NCBI RefSeq assembly: GCF_029893965.1
Contig: NZ_JARXXP010000035.1
Span: forward strand, 1 to 48,504
From: Paenibacillus sp. PastM-3
Lineage (GTDB): Bacteria; Bacillota; Bacilli; Paenibacillales; Paenibacillaceae
DNA: 48,504 nucleotides
Direction of reading: 5' to 3'
Below, one piece after another: positions 9,263 to 18,181 of the stretch. The notes beneath the pieces were generated by a model. That model was given only the letters and a program-made list of their open reading frames with translations. It was not told the DNA's origin and searched no databases. The position numbers and the translations under genes were made by a program. Position 1 is the first letter of the stretch. Every line of letters begins with the position of its first letter.

Positions 9263-9305
9263 AAGCGGCTTAAATCAGAGTAAAACACTCCGATTTGGGC
9301 CGCTT
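9263..9305 (-). terminator. Terminator of the DHA2 exporter gene
   Basis: AAGCGGC at 9263-9269 pairs with GCCGCTT at 9299-9305, with inner pairing AAATC/GATTT and GAGT/ACTC. The minus-strand run after it is short (TTTTCGTC). It sits 40 bases below the exporter stop codon. Confidence 0.7.
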
Positions 9306-9344
9306 CATTATTATTAATGATAACTTGCATTAGATAATCTGATA

Positions 9345-10838
9345 TTACAATTTTGCTGCAGATTCCCTTTTAAGCGTTCCGGGGCCTTCAAGAAGCCCTT
9401 CAGCCAGGATATTCTCCTTTTTACGGCGGACAAGCAGCATCAGCGGGAAACCTGCCAGCACTAGGAGCGCAGCAACCACAAATACGTCATTGACGCCCAT
9501 TGTAAAGGACATCAGCCCGATATTTCCGCTGCCAGATGTCCCGGCGGTTCCGGCCAGCTCCTTCGCATGTATTGCCTCCCTGCTCGACAGCAGCGAGGTA
9601 AAGACTGCAATTGCGAGTGAGCTGAGCACATTACGGACCCAGTTGTTAATCGAGGTTGCATGTCCCGACCATTCTGCCGGAATTTCCTCCATGGATGCCG
9701 TGCTGCTCGGAACATTCGCCAGCCCGATTCCCAGATTCCGCACGACCATCGCCCATAAAATGAAGTTATGGGCGATGCCTACATGGAGCCTGCTCATCAG
9801 AAACAGACCGGCAAAGATGCAGGCGATGCCGGCAGAAATCAGCTTTACCGGCCCGAAACGCGGGTAGAGCTTGCCGACCACCGGGCTGAGAAGGGCCAGC
9901 AGTACTGATGACGGGAGCAGGATCAGACCTGTTTTGAGCGTGCTGGCCCCTTCGGCCGTCTGCAAAAACAGCGGTGTCAGATAGGTTCCGGCATACATGG
10001 CTACTGTAACAATACTGTAAATGCTGAGCATTACCGTGAACCTGCGATTTTTCAGCACCCGCAGGTTAAGCAGCGGCACCTCCGTCTTCAGCTCCCGCAG
10101 AACAAACAGAATGAGCAGTACTATTCCAAGCGTGATCATGGAAAGGGTCTTCCAGGAGGTCCATCCCCAGCTGCCGCCCTGGCTGAATGCTCCCAGCAGG
10201 GACAAGCTGCCCAATACCACCGTAAACAGTCCCGGCACATCAAAGGACTTGGGAACATTCATCCGGTAATAAGGAATCAGCAGCTGGGTCAGAATGACAG
10301 CCGCCACTCCGACAGGCAGGTTGATCAGAAACAGCCAATGCCAGCTGGCGAACTGGAGCAGCCAGCCGCTGAAGGTAGGACCGATGGCCGGAGCCACCAT
10401 GGCCGACAGCGACCACAGGCTGACGGCAAAAGGCCGGCGCTCCTGCGGAATGACCTGAAAGATGATGGTCATCGTACAGGCCATAATCAGTCCGCTGCAG
10501 GAGCCCTGCAGCATGCGGAACACAATCAGAACAGATGGATTCCAGGAAAGTGCACACAGCAGTGAAAATACGGTAAAGCCCGATAACGCGAACGTATACA
10601 GCCGTTTATAACTGAACCGGCCGCCTAAGTATCCGGCGAGCGGGGCCGTAACGCCAGTGGCGAGCATGAAGCCGGTAACCATCCACTGCATCGTGTGCAG
10701 CCCGGTCTGGAAATGATCCATGAGGATCGGCACGGCTATATTTATCGTTGTAGTGCTTAGCACAGAGAGAAAATTCCCGAAAAAAATGGCGGTCATCACC
10801 GGCCAGAAATGAATTTTACCTTTAACTGCGGCTTCCAA
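9345..10838 (-). CDS. DHA2-family (EmrB/QacA) MFS drug exporter
   Basis: A 497-residue, very hydrophobic protein with the spacing of about 14 membrane helices typical of DHA2 proton-driven drug exporters. The loop after helix 2 reads LAGYLGGRFSYKR (motif A region), and helix 5 carries the family motif C-like GPTFSGWLLQ. Start is TTG 10838, eight bases after AAGGAGGG. It is divergent from a PadR regulator gene, and a perfect PadR-type operator lies between its promoter and start. The exporter is therefore probably de-repressed by its substrate through PadR. The substrate is unknown. Confidence 0.9.
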   Translation of the reverse strand: MEAAVKGKIHFWPVMTAIFFGNFLSVLSTTTINIAVPILMDHFQTGLHTMQWMVTGFMLATGVTAPLAGYLGGRFSYKRLYTFALSGFTVFSLLCALSWNPSVLIVFRMLQGSCSGLIMACTMTIIFQVIPQERRPFAVSLWSLSAMVAPAIGPTFSGWLLQFASWHWLFLINLPVGVAAVILTQLLIPYYRMNVPKSFDVPGLFTVVLGSLSLLGAFSQGGSWGWTSWKTLSMITLGIVLLILFVLRELKTEVPLLNLRVLKNRRFTVMLSIYSIVTVAMYAGTYLTPLFLQTAEGASTLKTGLILLPSSVLLALLSPVVGKLYPRFGPVKLISAGIACIFAGLFLMSRLHVGIAHNFILWAMVVRNLGIGLANVPSSTASMEEIPAEWSGHATSINNWVRNVLSSLAIAVFTSLLSSREAIHAKELAGTAGTSGSGNIGLMSFTMGVNDVFVVAALLVLAGFPLMLLVRRKKENILAEGLLEGPGTLKRESAAKL

Positions 10839-10857
10839 GAATGTTTCCCTCCTTATC

Positions 10858-10879
10858 CATATGTCTACTTTTACATATG
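10858..10879. promoter_or_regulatory. PadR-type operator
   Basis: CATATGT and ACATATG form a perfect 7-bp inverted repeat with an 8-base spacer. Inside it is ATGT-N8-ACAT, the consensus described for PadR-family repressors. It lies 20 bases above the exporter start and just downstream of the exporter -10 box, a position suited to repression, and upstream of the padR-like gene. Confidence 0.75.
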
Positions 10880-10895
10880 TAACTTGACTTTGTTA

Positions 10896-10924
10896 ATGTT
10901 ATAATTACAGAATAGTTATGTCAA
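10896..10924 (-). promoter_or_regulatory. Promoter of the DHA2 exporter
   Basis: On the minus strand TTGACA (10919-10924) and TAACAT (10896-10901) are separated by 17 bases. The PadR operator begins about 17 bases downstream of the -10 box. Confidence 0.6.
10897..10905 (+). promoter_or_regulatory. Extended -10 box for the padR-like gene
   Basis: TGTTATAAT is a TGN-extended consensus -10 element, 84 bases above the padR-like ATG. The -35 region is poor, as allowed for extended -10 promoters. Confidence 0.45.
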
Positions 10925-10988
10925 TACTGACATATAGGAGCTATTTGCAGTAATATCGGATTATCAAAGACTGGAGGACACTACAGCC

Positions 10989-11552
10989 ATGAATACACTG
11001 TCTTACGGGCTGCTTGCGCTGCTTACAGCAAATCCGCTGACGGGCTATGAACTGACGCAAGGCATCAAACCCCTGTGGAGGGCGGGTCACAGCCAGATCT
11101 ATCCCCTGCTGCAGAGCATGGAGGAAAAGGGCTTCATCCGTCATGAGCGGATTGAGCAATCCGACAAGCCGGATAAAAAAATATATACGATTACCGAAGA
11201 AGGCATCTCAGTGCTGCAGGAATGGGTTAGGCTGCCTGCAGAACCGGCCGTCCTGCGGGATGAGCTGCATTTCAAGCTGTACAGCCTCTGGCTCACCGAG
11301 CCGGACGAAGCCAAGGCACTGCTGCTGCAGCGTATGGAGTTCAACCGCAGTGAGCTCCAGCGTTACAATCTGCTGATCAAGGCCAATGAGGCGCTCCGCG
11401 ATGAGCGCGGGGAGACCCGTGAGCTGAAGGCAACCACCTTCGGGCGTTATCTGCTGCTGCAGAAGCGGGTGATGGCCATGAAATCCTCCATAGCGTTCTG
11501 CGAGTGGGCCATCGGTGAGCTGGAGAGCAGCTGTCAGCCACCGTCCGGATAG
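10989..11552 (+). CDS. PadR-family transcriptional repressor
   Basis: 187 residues. The N-terminal winged helix opens with LSYGLLALLTANPLTGYEL, the hallmark of the family. Recognition follows with HSQIYPLLQSMEEKGFIR and the wing with KKIYTITEEG. The C-terminal half is a helical dimerisation domain (Vir-like) of PadR subfamily 2 type. ATG 10989 follows GGAGG. It is divergent from the DHA2 exporter, whose promoter region contains a perfect ATGT-N8-ACAT operator, so local control of the exporter and of itself is likely. The inducer is unknown. Confidence 0.92.
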   Translation: MNTLSYGLLALLTANPLTGYELTQGIKPLWRAGHSQIYPLLQSMEEKGFIRHERIEQSDKPDKKIYTITEEGISVLQEWVRLPAEPAVLRDELHFKLYSLWLTEPDEAKALLLQRMEFNRSELQRYNLLIKANEALRDERGETRELKATTFGRYLLLQKRVMAMKSSIAFCEWAIGELESSCQPPSG

Positions 11553-11580
11553 GTCAAGGACCAGTCAGGCTGTAATCCCA

Positions 11581-11629
11581 AAAAAGGCTGTCCGTTAAGT
11601 CATCTCATGACTTAACGGACAGCCTTTTT
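11581..11629. terminator. Bidirectional terminator between padR-like gene and lspA
   Basis: A perfect 22-bp stem with a 5-base loop, flanked by A5 on the left and T5 on the right, so it works on both strands. It separates two convergent genes that end at 11552 and 11643. Confidence 0.93.
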
Positions 11630-11642
11630 ATTTTGAACACCC

Positions 11643-12119
11643 TTAGCTTTCATTCATCTGTTTCCGCTTATGCAAGCTGCTTTTCACTTGTTCCACAATC
11701 AGGTGAAGGATGAACAGCAGCGTTCCGGCATTGATCGCAAGATCGGCCAGATTCAGGATTCCCCCGCCATCACCGAAAACGAGAAAATCAGTAACCTGAT
11801 GGTACAGCACACGGTCAATCCCGTTGCCTGCAGCCCCGCCGACCAGAAAACCGCTGGCAGCCTCGAGAAGCGGTCCCCGCAATTCTCCTTTACGCCGGTA
11901 ATAGAGTACTGCCGCCACAAAAATTACAGCCACAATGGCAAAATATTTGCCGTATCCCTGAAATGAGCTAAAGGCAGCGCCGCTGTTCTCGTAATAAGAA
12001 AACGTCAGATGCCCTTCCCAGAATGGTACAATTTCCCCTAGCTGCATATTCGTCCTTACGATCCACTTGGCAGCCTGGTCTGCCGCGAATACCAGTATTG
12101 CAATCACATAAAAGAGCAA
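11643..12119 (-). CDS. lspA: Lipoprotein signal peptidase (signal peptidase II)
   Basis: Cleaves the signal peptide of prolipoproteins after lipid modification; an integral membrane aspartyl protease. 158 residues with four membrane segments. The catalytic aspartates are D111 in VTDFLVF and D126 in LNLADLAIN, and the conserved GNGIDR (99-103) and NSGAAF (45-50) motifs are present. Start is TTG 12119, nine bases after AAAGGAGG; no nearby ATG fits. It is a single gene and is not next to an rluD gene, which is a frequent neighbour in Firmicutes. Confidence 0.95.
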   Translation of the reverse strand: MLFYVIAILVFAADQAAKWIVRTNMQLGEIVPFWEGHLTFSYYENSGAAFSSFQGYGKYFAIVAVIFVAAVLYYRRKGELRGPLLEAASGFLVGGAAGNGIDRVLYHQVTDFLVFGDGGGILNLADLAINAGTLLFILHLIVEQVKSSLHKRKQMNES

Positions 12120-12322
12120 AAACCAGCGCCTCCTTTTTCTCTGCCTTATGGTTCCTCGGCACCTTTTTCTTTCTTCAGCTTATCACATGCCGGCTGCTGT
12201 TTTCATCTTTGCCATATTTAACATGATGTTCCCCGGCCCGGCGGGAATGAGGAGCTGTTACGAGAAAATCTGTAATGGTTAAACACTCTTAGAGAGATTG
12301 ACCGACTGGAGGCGGGCACCGC

Positions 12323-13009
12323 ATGGAGGAATACGGACTGATACTCATTAAACTTATTGCAGGCTTTATTGGACTATGGATAATGACCCGGCTGCTCGGC
12401 AAAAAGGAGATTTCTGCCCTGACCCCGTTTGACTTTATTTCGGCGGTTATTCTGGGTGATCTTGTCGGTGACACCATTTATGAAAAAGAACATACCATCC
12501 CGATGCTGCTGTTTACACTGGCAATCTGGACTCTGCTGTCTATTACCCTTGAAAAAATTACGCTCCGCCTCCCGAGGCTCCGCAAGCCGCTGGAAGGAGA
12601 GCCGGAAATTCTGATCCGCGACGGAAAAATTGATATGGGCAAGCTGCGAAAAAACAACCTGGATTTCGAGCAGCTGCGAATGATGATGCGGTCTAAGGAT
12701 ACCTTCTCTGTCAGCGAGGTCGCGTATGCCATCTATGAGACAAACGGCTCTCTGAGCATCCTCAAGAAAGCGCAATATGAACCGGCGACCCGCGAGGACC
12801 TGCTCGTCCCCGTCCCGGAATCCGTCCTGCCGGTGAGCATCATCGAGGACGGGATCATACAGCGGGACACTCTCGGCAGTCTCGGGCATGACGAAGAATG
12901 GCTGGCCAAGGAGCTCCGCAAGCTGGGATATACCGGACCACAGTCGGTAGTTTATGCCGAAATTACGGAAGAAGGAGAGCTGGCTGTCATCTCCTCGGTC
13001 TCACACTAG
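12323..13009 (+). CDS. DUF421 (YetF/YrbG-like) membrane protein
   Basis: 228 residues. Three membrane segments lie in the first 85 residues, with the family sequences LGKKEISALTPFDF and AVILGDLVGD. A cytoplasmic DUF421 domain follows with LIRDGKIDMGKLRKNNL and DELR-like FEQLRMMMRSK. Bacillus relatives (YetF and others) affect spore or envelope properties, but no biochemical function is established. ATG 12323 follows GGAGG. It appears monocistronic. Confidence 0.85.
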   Translation: MEEYGLILIKLIAGFIGLWIMTRLLGKKEISALTPFDFISAVILGDLVGDTIYEKEHTIPMLLFTLAIWTLLSITLEKITLRLPRLRKPLEGEPEILIRDGKIDMGKLRKNNLDFEQLRMMMRSKDTFSVSEVAYAIYETNGSLSILKKAQYEPATREDLLVPVPESVLPVSIIEDGIIQRDTLGSLGHDEEWLAKELRKLGYTGPQSVVYAEITEEGELAVISSVSH

Positions 13010-13039
13010 AGCCACAGGGTGAAGGGCAGGCTTGCGGTA

Positions 13040-13104
13040 ATTTCAGAGGCATTTTTGCCTCTCATTTCCGCCTCCCGCAGTCTTTTGGCGATTTCAGAGG
13101 CATT
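13040..13104. repeat. AGAGGCA hairpin element, copy 1
   Basis: ATTTCAGAGGCATT occurs at 13040-13053 and 13091-13104. The first copy forms the hairpin AGAGGCA-TTTT-TGCCTCT (13045-13062). The same hairpin is found at 24034-24051 behind another gene. Confidence 0.6.
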
Positions 13105-13187
13105 CTGTGCATCCCTGTGCGCTATGGAAACTGCCCTTCCTTCCTTCCTTCCTTCCTGCTTGGCGTCTGCACGACATCAACACAAAG

Positions 13188-13217
13188 CAGCGGCTCCCTG
13201 TTAACGGGAAGCCGCTG
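13188..13217 (+). terminator. Possible terminator hairpin after the DUF421 gene
   Basis: CAGCGGCTCCC pairs with GGGAAGCCGCTG with one bulged base. The T tract is weak and the site is 180 bases after the stop codon. Confidence 0.35.
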
Positions 13218-13325
13218 TTCTGCTGTTCACAACTACTGCTGCACTGCACCCGGACAAATCAATTGGCCTCAGGATTGGTCAGTAGCCCGTCTATATTATT
13301 CCAATAACCAATGATAACCTGCTGG

Positions 13326-14300
13326 TTACCACGCGTAAGCCTCAGGTGCCGGACGGCCCGGACCCGGGAAAATCTCATCCAGCTTCTTCATGGTGTCCTC
13401 ATCCAGCGCGATTTCGGTAACGTGCAGAGAGTCCTCAAACTGCTGGATCGTTCTCGGCCCGATAATCGGGGCTGTTACCGCCGGATTAGCCAGCACCCAG
13501 GCCAGGGCAACCTGATCCTCATGCTCGCCCAGCTCTTTGCAGAGCGCGGAGAACTGCTCCAGCTTGCTGCGGTTCTGCTCCAGCTTGTCTGAACGGGCGC
13601 TACGTACGCCGCTCTTAGCCAGCGCGTTGCGGCCCAGCAGCCCTCCAGCCAGCGGACTCCACGGAATAACGCCAAGGCCCAGCTCCTGCGAAGCAGGCAG
13701 AACCTCAAGCTCCGGCGTCCGTTCCAGCAGATTGTACAGGTGCTGCTCCGAGACAAGGCCAAGGAAATTGCGCGCTTTGGCCTGGGCCTGGGCAGCAGCA
13801 ATATGCCAGCCGGCGAAGTTACTGGAACCGATATAATCTATTTTTCCCTGGCCAATGGCATTCTCGAATGCGCTCCACAGCTCATCCCAGGATACATTCC
13901 GGTCCACGTGATGCATTTGGTACAGCTCAATATGCTCGGTCTGCAGACGCTTCAGTGAGCCGTCCAGATGACGTCTGATTTTATAGGCTGACAAGCCTGC
14001 GCCGGAATTAGGCCCGTCAAGCTCATCGAACATATCCCCGTACACTTTGGTCGCCAGCACGACCTTCTCGCGCCGTCCGCCTCCCTGCTTGAACCACCGG
14101 CCGATAATTTCTTCCGTCCAGCCGCGGCGTTCCTGGCCCCCGTAAACGTTGGCCGTATCAAAAAAGTTAATTCCCGCATCCAGCGCGGCATCCATAATCC
14201 GGAAAGCATCCTTCTCTTCGGTTTCCGGGCCAAAATTCATCGTGCCGAGACAGAGCTGGCTGACCTTAAGGCCTGATTTACCCAAATAACTGTACTTCAC
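13326..14300 (-). CDS. Aldo/keto reductase
   Basis: NADPH-dependent carbonyl reductase of the TIM-barrel AKR superfamily, 324 residues. The catalytic tetrad is readable: D48 and Y53 (FFDTANVYG), K85 (VLATKVYG) and H130 (YQMHHVD). The start GTG 14300 follows GGGAGG by nine bases. The C-terminal cofactor region PIIGPRTIQQFEDSL is typical of the YajO/Gcy-type bacterial reductases. The natural substrate cannot be predicted. Monocistronic in this window. Confidence 0.93.
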   Translation of the reverse strand: MKYSYLGKSGLKVSQLCLGTMNFGPETEEKDAFRIMDAALDAGINFFDTANVYGGQERRGWTEEIIGRWFKQGGGRREKVVLATKVYGDMFDELDGPNSGAGLSAYKIRRHLDGSLKRLQTEHIELYQMHHVDRNVSWDELWSAFENAIGQGKIDYIGSSNFAGWHIAAAQAQAKARNFLGLVSEQHLYNLLERTPELEVLPASQELGLGVIPWSPLAGGLLGRNALAKSGVRSARSDKLEQNRSKLEQFSALCKELGEHEDQVALAWVLANPAVTAPIIGPRTIQQFEDSLHVTEIALDEDTMKKLDEIFPGPGRPAPEAYAW

Positions 14301-14431
14301 TCGTATTTCCTCCCTTTAATCCCTTAATGGTTGTCCGCAATACATTTTCCACTATACCCCTTAGAGTCCACTATAAGGCAAGCTTTTTTATTAACCCCAA
14401 AAGCGGGGCCTTTCATGGATACTGAAAACAT

Positions 14432-14473
14432 AAAAAAAAACGTACGCTATCCAAGTAAAAGATAACGTCCGTT
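14432..14473 (-). terminator. Terminator of the sensor kinase operon
   Basis: AACGTACGCTATC (14439-14451) pairs with GATAACGTCCGTT (14461-14473) with two mismatches. On the minus strand it is followed by nine T. It lies 42 bases below the histidine kinase stop. Confidence 0.75.
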
Positions 14474-14514
14474 CTGCAGGAAACCGGAATCCCGAGCTTG
14501 CCGGCATCCATTTG

Positions 14515-17500
14515 TTAATCCTGTTCGCCTGTATGCTCACTGTCCGGAAACAGCACTTCCCCGGTTCCCTGCCTGATATTCACAATCTCCTGCAGGGTGC
14601 TTGTCAGCTCATTCGGCGGGTAAGGCTTGGTCAGATATTTCTCCACGTTGTCCATCATATTCTTGTCCGTCTTATCCAGCGCGGAAGAAATGACAATCGG
14701 GACATGCTCAGTGCGCTCGTCGTCCTTTAGCATCCGGATCAAATCCCAGCCGTCCAGCTCCTCTCCCAGCATCAGATCCACAACGATGGCTACAAACGGT
14801 GTCTTGAGCGCCTGTTCAAAAGCCTGCTGCGGATGAAAATGGTGGGTTACGCGGAAGCCCTTGCCCTTCAGCTCCTCAGACAGCAGCAGGGACAGGCTGT
14901 AATCATCCTCTACGATCATTACGTTCGACTTCTGATCCTTGCCGGGACTCAGCTTAACCGGCTCGTCTTCATGGCGGCTGCCGGGTGAATGCAGGACCGG
15001 AAGACTGAACCATACGGTCGAGCCCTCACCTTCCTCCGACTCGATGCCGATGGAGCCCTTCTGCTTCTCGATAATTTCCTTGCAGATCGCAAGGCCCAGA
15101 CCGGTTCCGCCGATCCGTTTGGAGGCGCTGTTGTCAACGCGTCTGAATTTTTGGAACAGCTGTCCGATCTGGTTCTTGGGAATGCCCAGACCGTGATCCT
15201 GAATCTGCACGATAATCCGCTCCGCCTCGTTGTGCAGGGAAACCTTGATCTCACTGGCACCTGGGGAAAACTTGATCGCATTGCTGAGCAGATTGGTCAT
15301 CACCTGAATGATTTTATCCCGGTCCACCTCAACCTCGGCGTTGTGGGCCTCGTCCTCAAACAGGAAAGCATGAGTGCCGCCGACCTTATATTGGTCAATA
15401 ACGCCCATGACAAGCTCTTTGAGATTAAGCGGCTGCTGGTTATACTGCTGGGAGCCTGACTCCATACGCTGCAGGTCAAGAAAATCATTGATCAGATCGG
15501 TCAGCCGCTGGGCTTCCCGGTGAATGGTCTCCAGATATTTCAGCTGCTTCTCAGGCTTCATTGTCTTGGACAGCAGCAGCTCGGTGAAGCCCAGCACGCT
15601 CGACAGCGGGGTCCGCAGCTCATGGCTGACTGTGCTGACCAGCTCAGATTTCATCAGATCAAGCTCGTATTCGCGGGTGATGTCACGGTGGACAAACAGT
15701 GTCCCGAAGCGCGTCTTCCGGCGGAATACCGGTAGGGCATACATATCCACATGCTTCAGCGGATCTTTACCGATGGAATACTTCATGGAGCTGGATTCAA
15801 TAAAATGCTCGGACATTGCCTTTTGGTAGAACTGCTCCAGCTCTTCCGATTCATTGACCATCCGTGTGAAATGCCCGCTCCAGCCTTCCAGCGGAATCAG
15901 GTCGCCTTCGGACCATTCATGATAGTCAAACAACTGCGCAAGTGCCTGGTTCATCTGCAGCATGCCGCCGTCCATCTGGACAAACTGGATTCCCTCGTTG
16001 ACATTATTGACAATATCGCGGTTCAGCCTGCGGCCGTGCTCGATTTCCTCATACATGAACAGCCGCTCGATGGCCAGGCCCACCCGGTTCATCATACCCT
16101 GGATTTCGTTGATTTCCTCATCGCTGAAAGAATGTCCGATCCGTGTACCGCAGAATACAGCAAGCACTTCATCCTGGGCATTTACAACGGTGGAGTAATA
16201 ATCGTAGGAGAGCACCGGCTCAGGAGCGATTCCCTGCTCCCGTAACGTAGCCGGCCGTCTGGTTATATAAGATTTCTCTGTCTGCATCCGGTAGAGCATG
16301 TTGCCGCTCTCACTGCCCAGATAACGGTCAACATTCTCCTTGGGAACTCCCTTGACCACTGTAATCTGGTCCTTTACCAGGAAGAACACACTGGAGTCAA
16401 AGGCATACTGGCGGTTCATGAATTCGATGAATTTCTCGGCAAATTCCTGTTTATCGAGTGTATAGGTAATGTCATGATTCAGCTGATTACTGCGCTCCAG
16501 CATGATTTTGGTCTGCTCCGTATTTTTGAGCGTCTCCGCCAGCTTCTGCTGGACATTTTTCATGGAGGTAATATTGTTGGCTATCAGAATGTACTGGTAG
16601 ACCTGCCCCTCATCATTCAGATAAGGCATAATGGTCATGTGCAGCCAGACAGGAGTACCGTTCTTCATGCCCAGCTGAACCTCATCGAACCATACGCTAC
16701 CTGTGCTTAGCTTGCCGACAATCTGCTGGATCCGGGCAGCTTCTATATTCTTCAGATCAAGCAGCCGGAAGGTAAAACCGATCAGCTCAGGGTTCCTATA
16801 GCCCGTATATTCACTCATATTCGCATTGGCATACGTAAAAATCCCTTTAGGTGAGAGGATGGCCACAGCGGACGACTGATCCAGCGCCTTCATCATGCTC
16901 TCGATCTCGCTTAAAGAGCGTTCCAGCCTGAACTGCTGGTCCTGAAGCTCATCCTGCTGGGCATGGAGTTCCTCATTCTGCATCATAAGCTCTTCTTCTT
17001 TATCCTGAATGCTGTGAGCCATATTAAGGAAGGCCTCATATAGCCGGCCGATCTCATCCTGCTTATGAAGCTTGCCGATCATTACCGCTTCTCCGGCAGC
17101 AAGCGAATTGGTAGCCTCCTCCAGTCTGACAATCGGATCAATGAGGATTTTGAGAATCCGCCAGATCATCAGTGTGAAAAGCAGAAGCAGCAGCGTGCTG
17201 AGGCCGAAGGTGAGCAGCGTGATTTCATTGGCCTGCTTCAGGGAATGGTCGAACATATCACTCAGCAGCTTGTCAGAGCGCATGTTGTACTGCTTGGTAT
17301 ACACCAGAAATTCATTCACCGCCTGGGTATTGCCTTCAGCTGCCAGTGCACGCAGGCCTGTATAATCATCCTGCTCGACGAAGCCGATCGCCTTAAGCAG
17401 GGTCACTTTCTGGTACTGGTCAACAAACGTGGCCAGCTGCTCCCTGAAGCTGGCCTCCTCAGGGGAAAGCTTCAGCGCGGAATAATCCTCAAGCACGTCT

Positions 17501-17760
17501 CTGAGCTTATCCAGCGAATCGTAAGCCTGCTGAAGCTCAGTGCTGCTCTTAAGCAGACTGTAACCTCTGACCCGGAAAAATACATCGTTCAGCGTAACCG
17601 CCATCTCATTAATGGTATCCGCCTTGTTCTGAAGAACCTCCTGGTTATGGATCATGCGTGTCTGTTCGGCATGTATATAAATAAAAAGGCCAATTCCCGT
17701 CAGTAATACCACTGTAATAAGACCGGCAATGATGTGGAAAAATTTCTTTTTGATACTCAT
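14515..17760 (-). CDS. Hybrid sensor histidine kinase (HAMP-PAS-GAF-PAS-HisKA-HATPase-REC)
   Basis: 1081 residues. Membrane segments at about 8-30 and 181-200 flank a helical extracellular sensor; HAMP about 200-255, coiled coil about 255-290, PAS about 290-405, a GAF-like domain about 425-570, a second PAS about 578-695. The kinase core has H713 in VSHELRTPLS, the N box at LLSNAIKF, and GTGLGLAICKEI; the C-terminal receiver has D995 and K1045. The open frame continues 120 bases upstream, but this would overlap the receiver gene; ATG 17760, 4 bases after that gene's stop, is the plausible coupled start. Third gene of an operon with a stand-alone receiver and an Hpt-REC-GGDEF-REC protein, so H713 to D995 to Hpt transfer is possible (inference). 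Confidence 0.92.
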   Translation of the reverse strand: MSIKKKFFHIIAGLITVVLLTGIGLFIYIHAEQTRMIHNQEVLQNKADTINEMAVTLNDVFFRVRGYSLLKSSTELQQAYDSLDKLRDVLEDYSALKLSPEEASFREQLATFVDQYQKVTLLKAIGFVEQDDYTGLRALAAEGNTQAVNEFLVYTKQYNMRSDKLLSDMFDHSLKQANEITLLTFGLSTLLLLLFTLMIWRILKILIDPIVRLEEATNSLAAGEAVMIGKLHKQDEIGRLYEAFLNMAHSIQDKEEELMMQNEELHAQQDELQDQQFRLERSLSEIESMMKALDQSSAVAILSPKGIFTYANANMSEYTGYRNPELIGFTFRLLDLKNIEAARIQQIVGKLSTGSVWFDEVQLGMKNGTPVWLHMTIMPYLNDEGQVYQYILIANNITSMKNVQQKLAETLKNTEQTKIMLERSNQLNHDITYTLDKQEFAEKFIEFMNRQYAFDSSVFFLVKDQITVVKGVPKENVDRYLGSESGNMLYRMQTEKSYITRRPATLREQGIAPEPVLSYDYYSTVVNAQDEVLAVFCGTRIGHSFSDEEINEIQGMMNRVGLAIERLFMYEEIEHGRRLNRDIVNNVNEGIQFVQMDGGMLQMNQALAQLFDYHEWSEGDLIPLEGWSGHFTRMVNESEELEQFYQKAMSEHFIESSSMKYSIGKDPLKHVDMYALPVFRRKTRFGTLFVHRDITREYELDLMKSELVSTVSHELRTPLSSVLGFTELLLSKTMKPEKQLKYLETIHREAQRLTDLINDFLDLQRMESGSQQYNQQPLNLKELVMGVIDQYKVGGTHAFLFEDEAHNAEVEVDRDKIIQVMTNLLSNAIKFSPGASEIKVSLHNEAERIIVQIQDHGLGIPKNQIGQLFQKFRRVDNSASKRIGGTGLGLAICKEIIEKQKGSIGIESEEGEGSTVWFSLPVLHSPGSRHEDEPVKLSPGKDQKSNVMIVEDDYSLSLLLSEELKGKGFRVTHHFHPQQAFEQALKTPFVAIVVDLMLGEELDGWDLIRMLKDDERTEHVPIVISSALDKTDKNMMDNVEKYLTKPYPPNELTSTLQEIVNIRQGTGEVLFPDSEHTGEQD

Positions 17761-17764
17761 GTTA

Positions 17765-18142
17765 CTAATGCTTCTTCTGATCACCCAGAATCCCCTCCAC
17801 AATCTGCAGAAGTTCCATCGGGCTGAACGGCTTAGGCATGAAATAGCGGGCACCCGCATCTCTCGCCCTGCTCCGGTCACCCTCCTGCGCCTTGGCAGTC
17901 AGCATCAGGATCGGGGTAGCCGCCTTCACCTCTTCACTCAGCAGGCCCAGCACCTCGATCCCGGTCAGCTCCGGCATCATGTAATCCAGGATGACCAGAT
18001 CGAATTCGTTCATTGACAACTTGGTCATCGCCTCTCGTCCGTTCTCGGCTGTGTGAAGTTCAACCTCCTCAAGATCCTCAAGCGTGTCCTCAATCAGCAT
18101 GCGCAGAACATCTTCATCATCGACAATTAGTACCTTTTGCAT
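17765..18142 (-). CDS. Stand-alone response regulator receiver (CheY-like)
   Basis: 125 residues, one receiver domain and no output domain. It has the acidic pair in LIVDDED, the phosphorylated aspartate in LVILDYMMPE, the switch threonine in MLTAKA and the lysine in FMPKPFSP. The frame can be extended six codons to a TTG, but that codon overlaps the AAAGGTGAG ribosome binding site that serves ATG 18142. It lies between the diguanylate cyclase gene (39 bases upstream) and the hybrid kinase gene (4 bases downstream), and likely carries phosphate between them. Confidence 0.92.
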   Translation of the reverse strand: MQKVLIVDDEDVLRMLIEDTLEDLEEVELHTAENGREAMTKLSMNEFDLVILDYMMPELTGIEVLGLLSEEVKAATPILMLTAKAQEGDRSRARDAGARYFMPKPFSPMELLQIVEGILGDQKKH

Positions 18143-18181
18143 CTTTCTCTCACCTTTCAATTTGCACAGCCGCTGCTTTGC

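Larger units (their letters stand above)
13010..13325. other. Gene-free stretch with repeats
   Basis: The 316 bases hold no readable gene. They contain two copies of ATTTCAGAGGCATT 51 bases apart (13040 and 13091), a small AGAGGCA-TTTT-TGCCTCT hairpin, a run of about five TTCC units (13135-13156) and a hairpin at 13188-13217. The AGAGGCA hairpin recurs at 24034. Confidence 0.7.

Noticed and set aside
17761..17880. A 40-residue N-terminal extension of the hybrid histidine kinase
   Set aside because: It would overlap the receiver gene by over 100 bases, and the sequence is unlike a kinase N-terminus; ATG 17760 begins directly before the first membrane helix.
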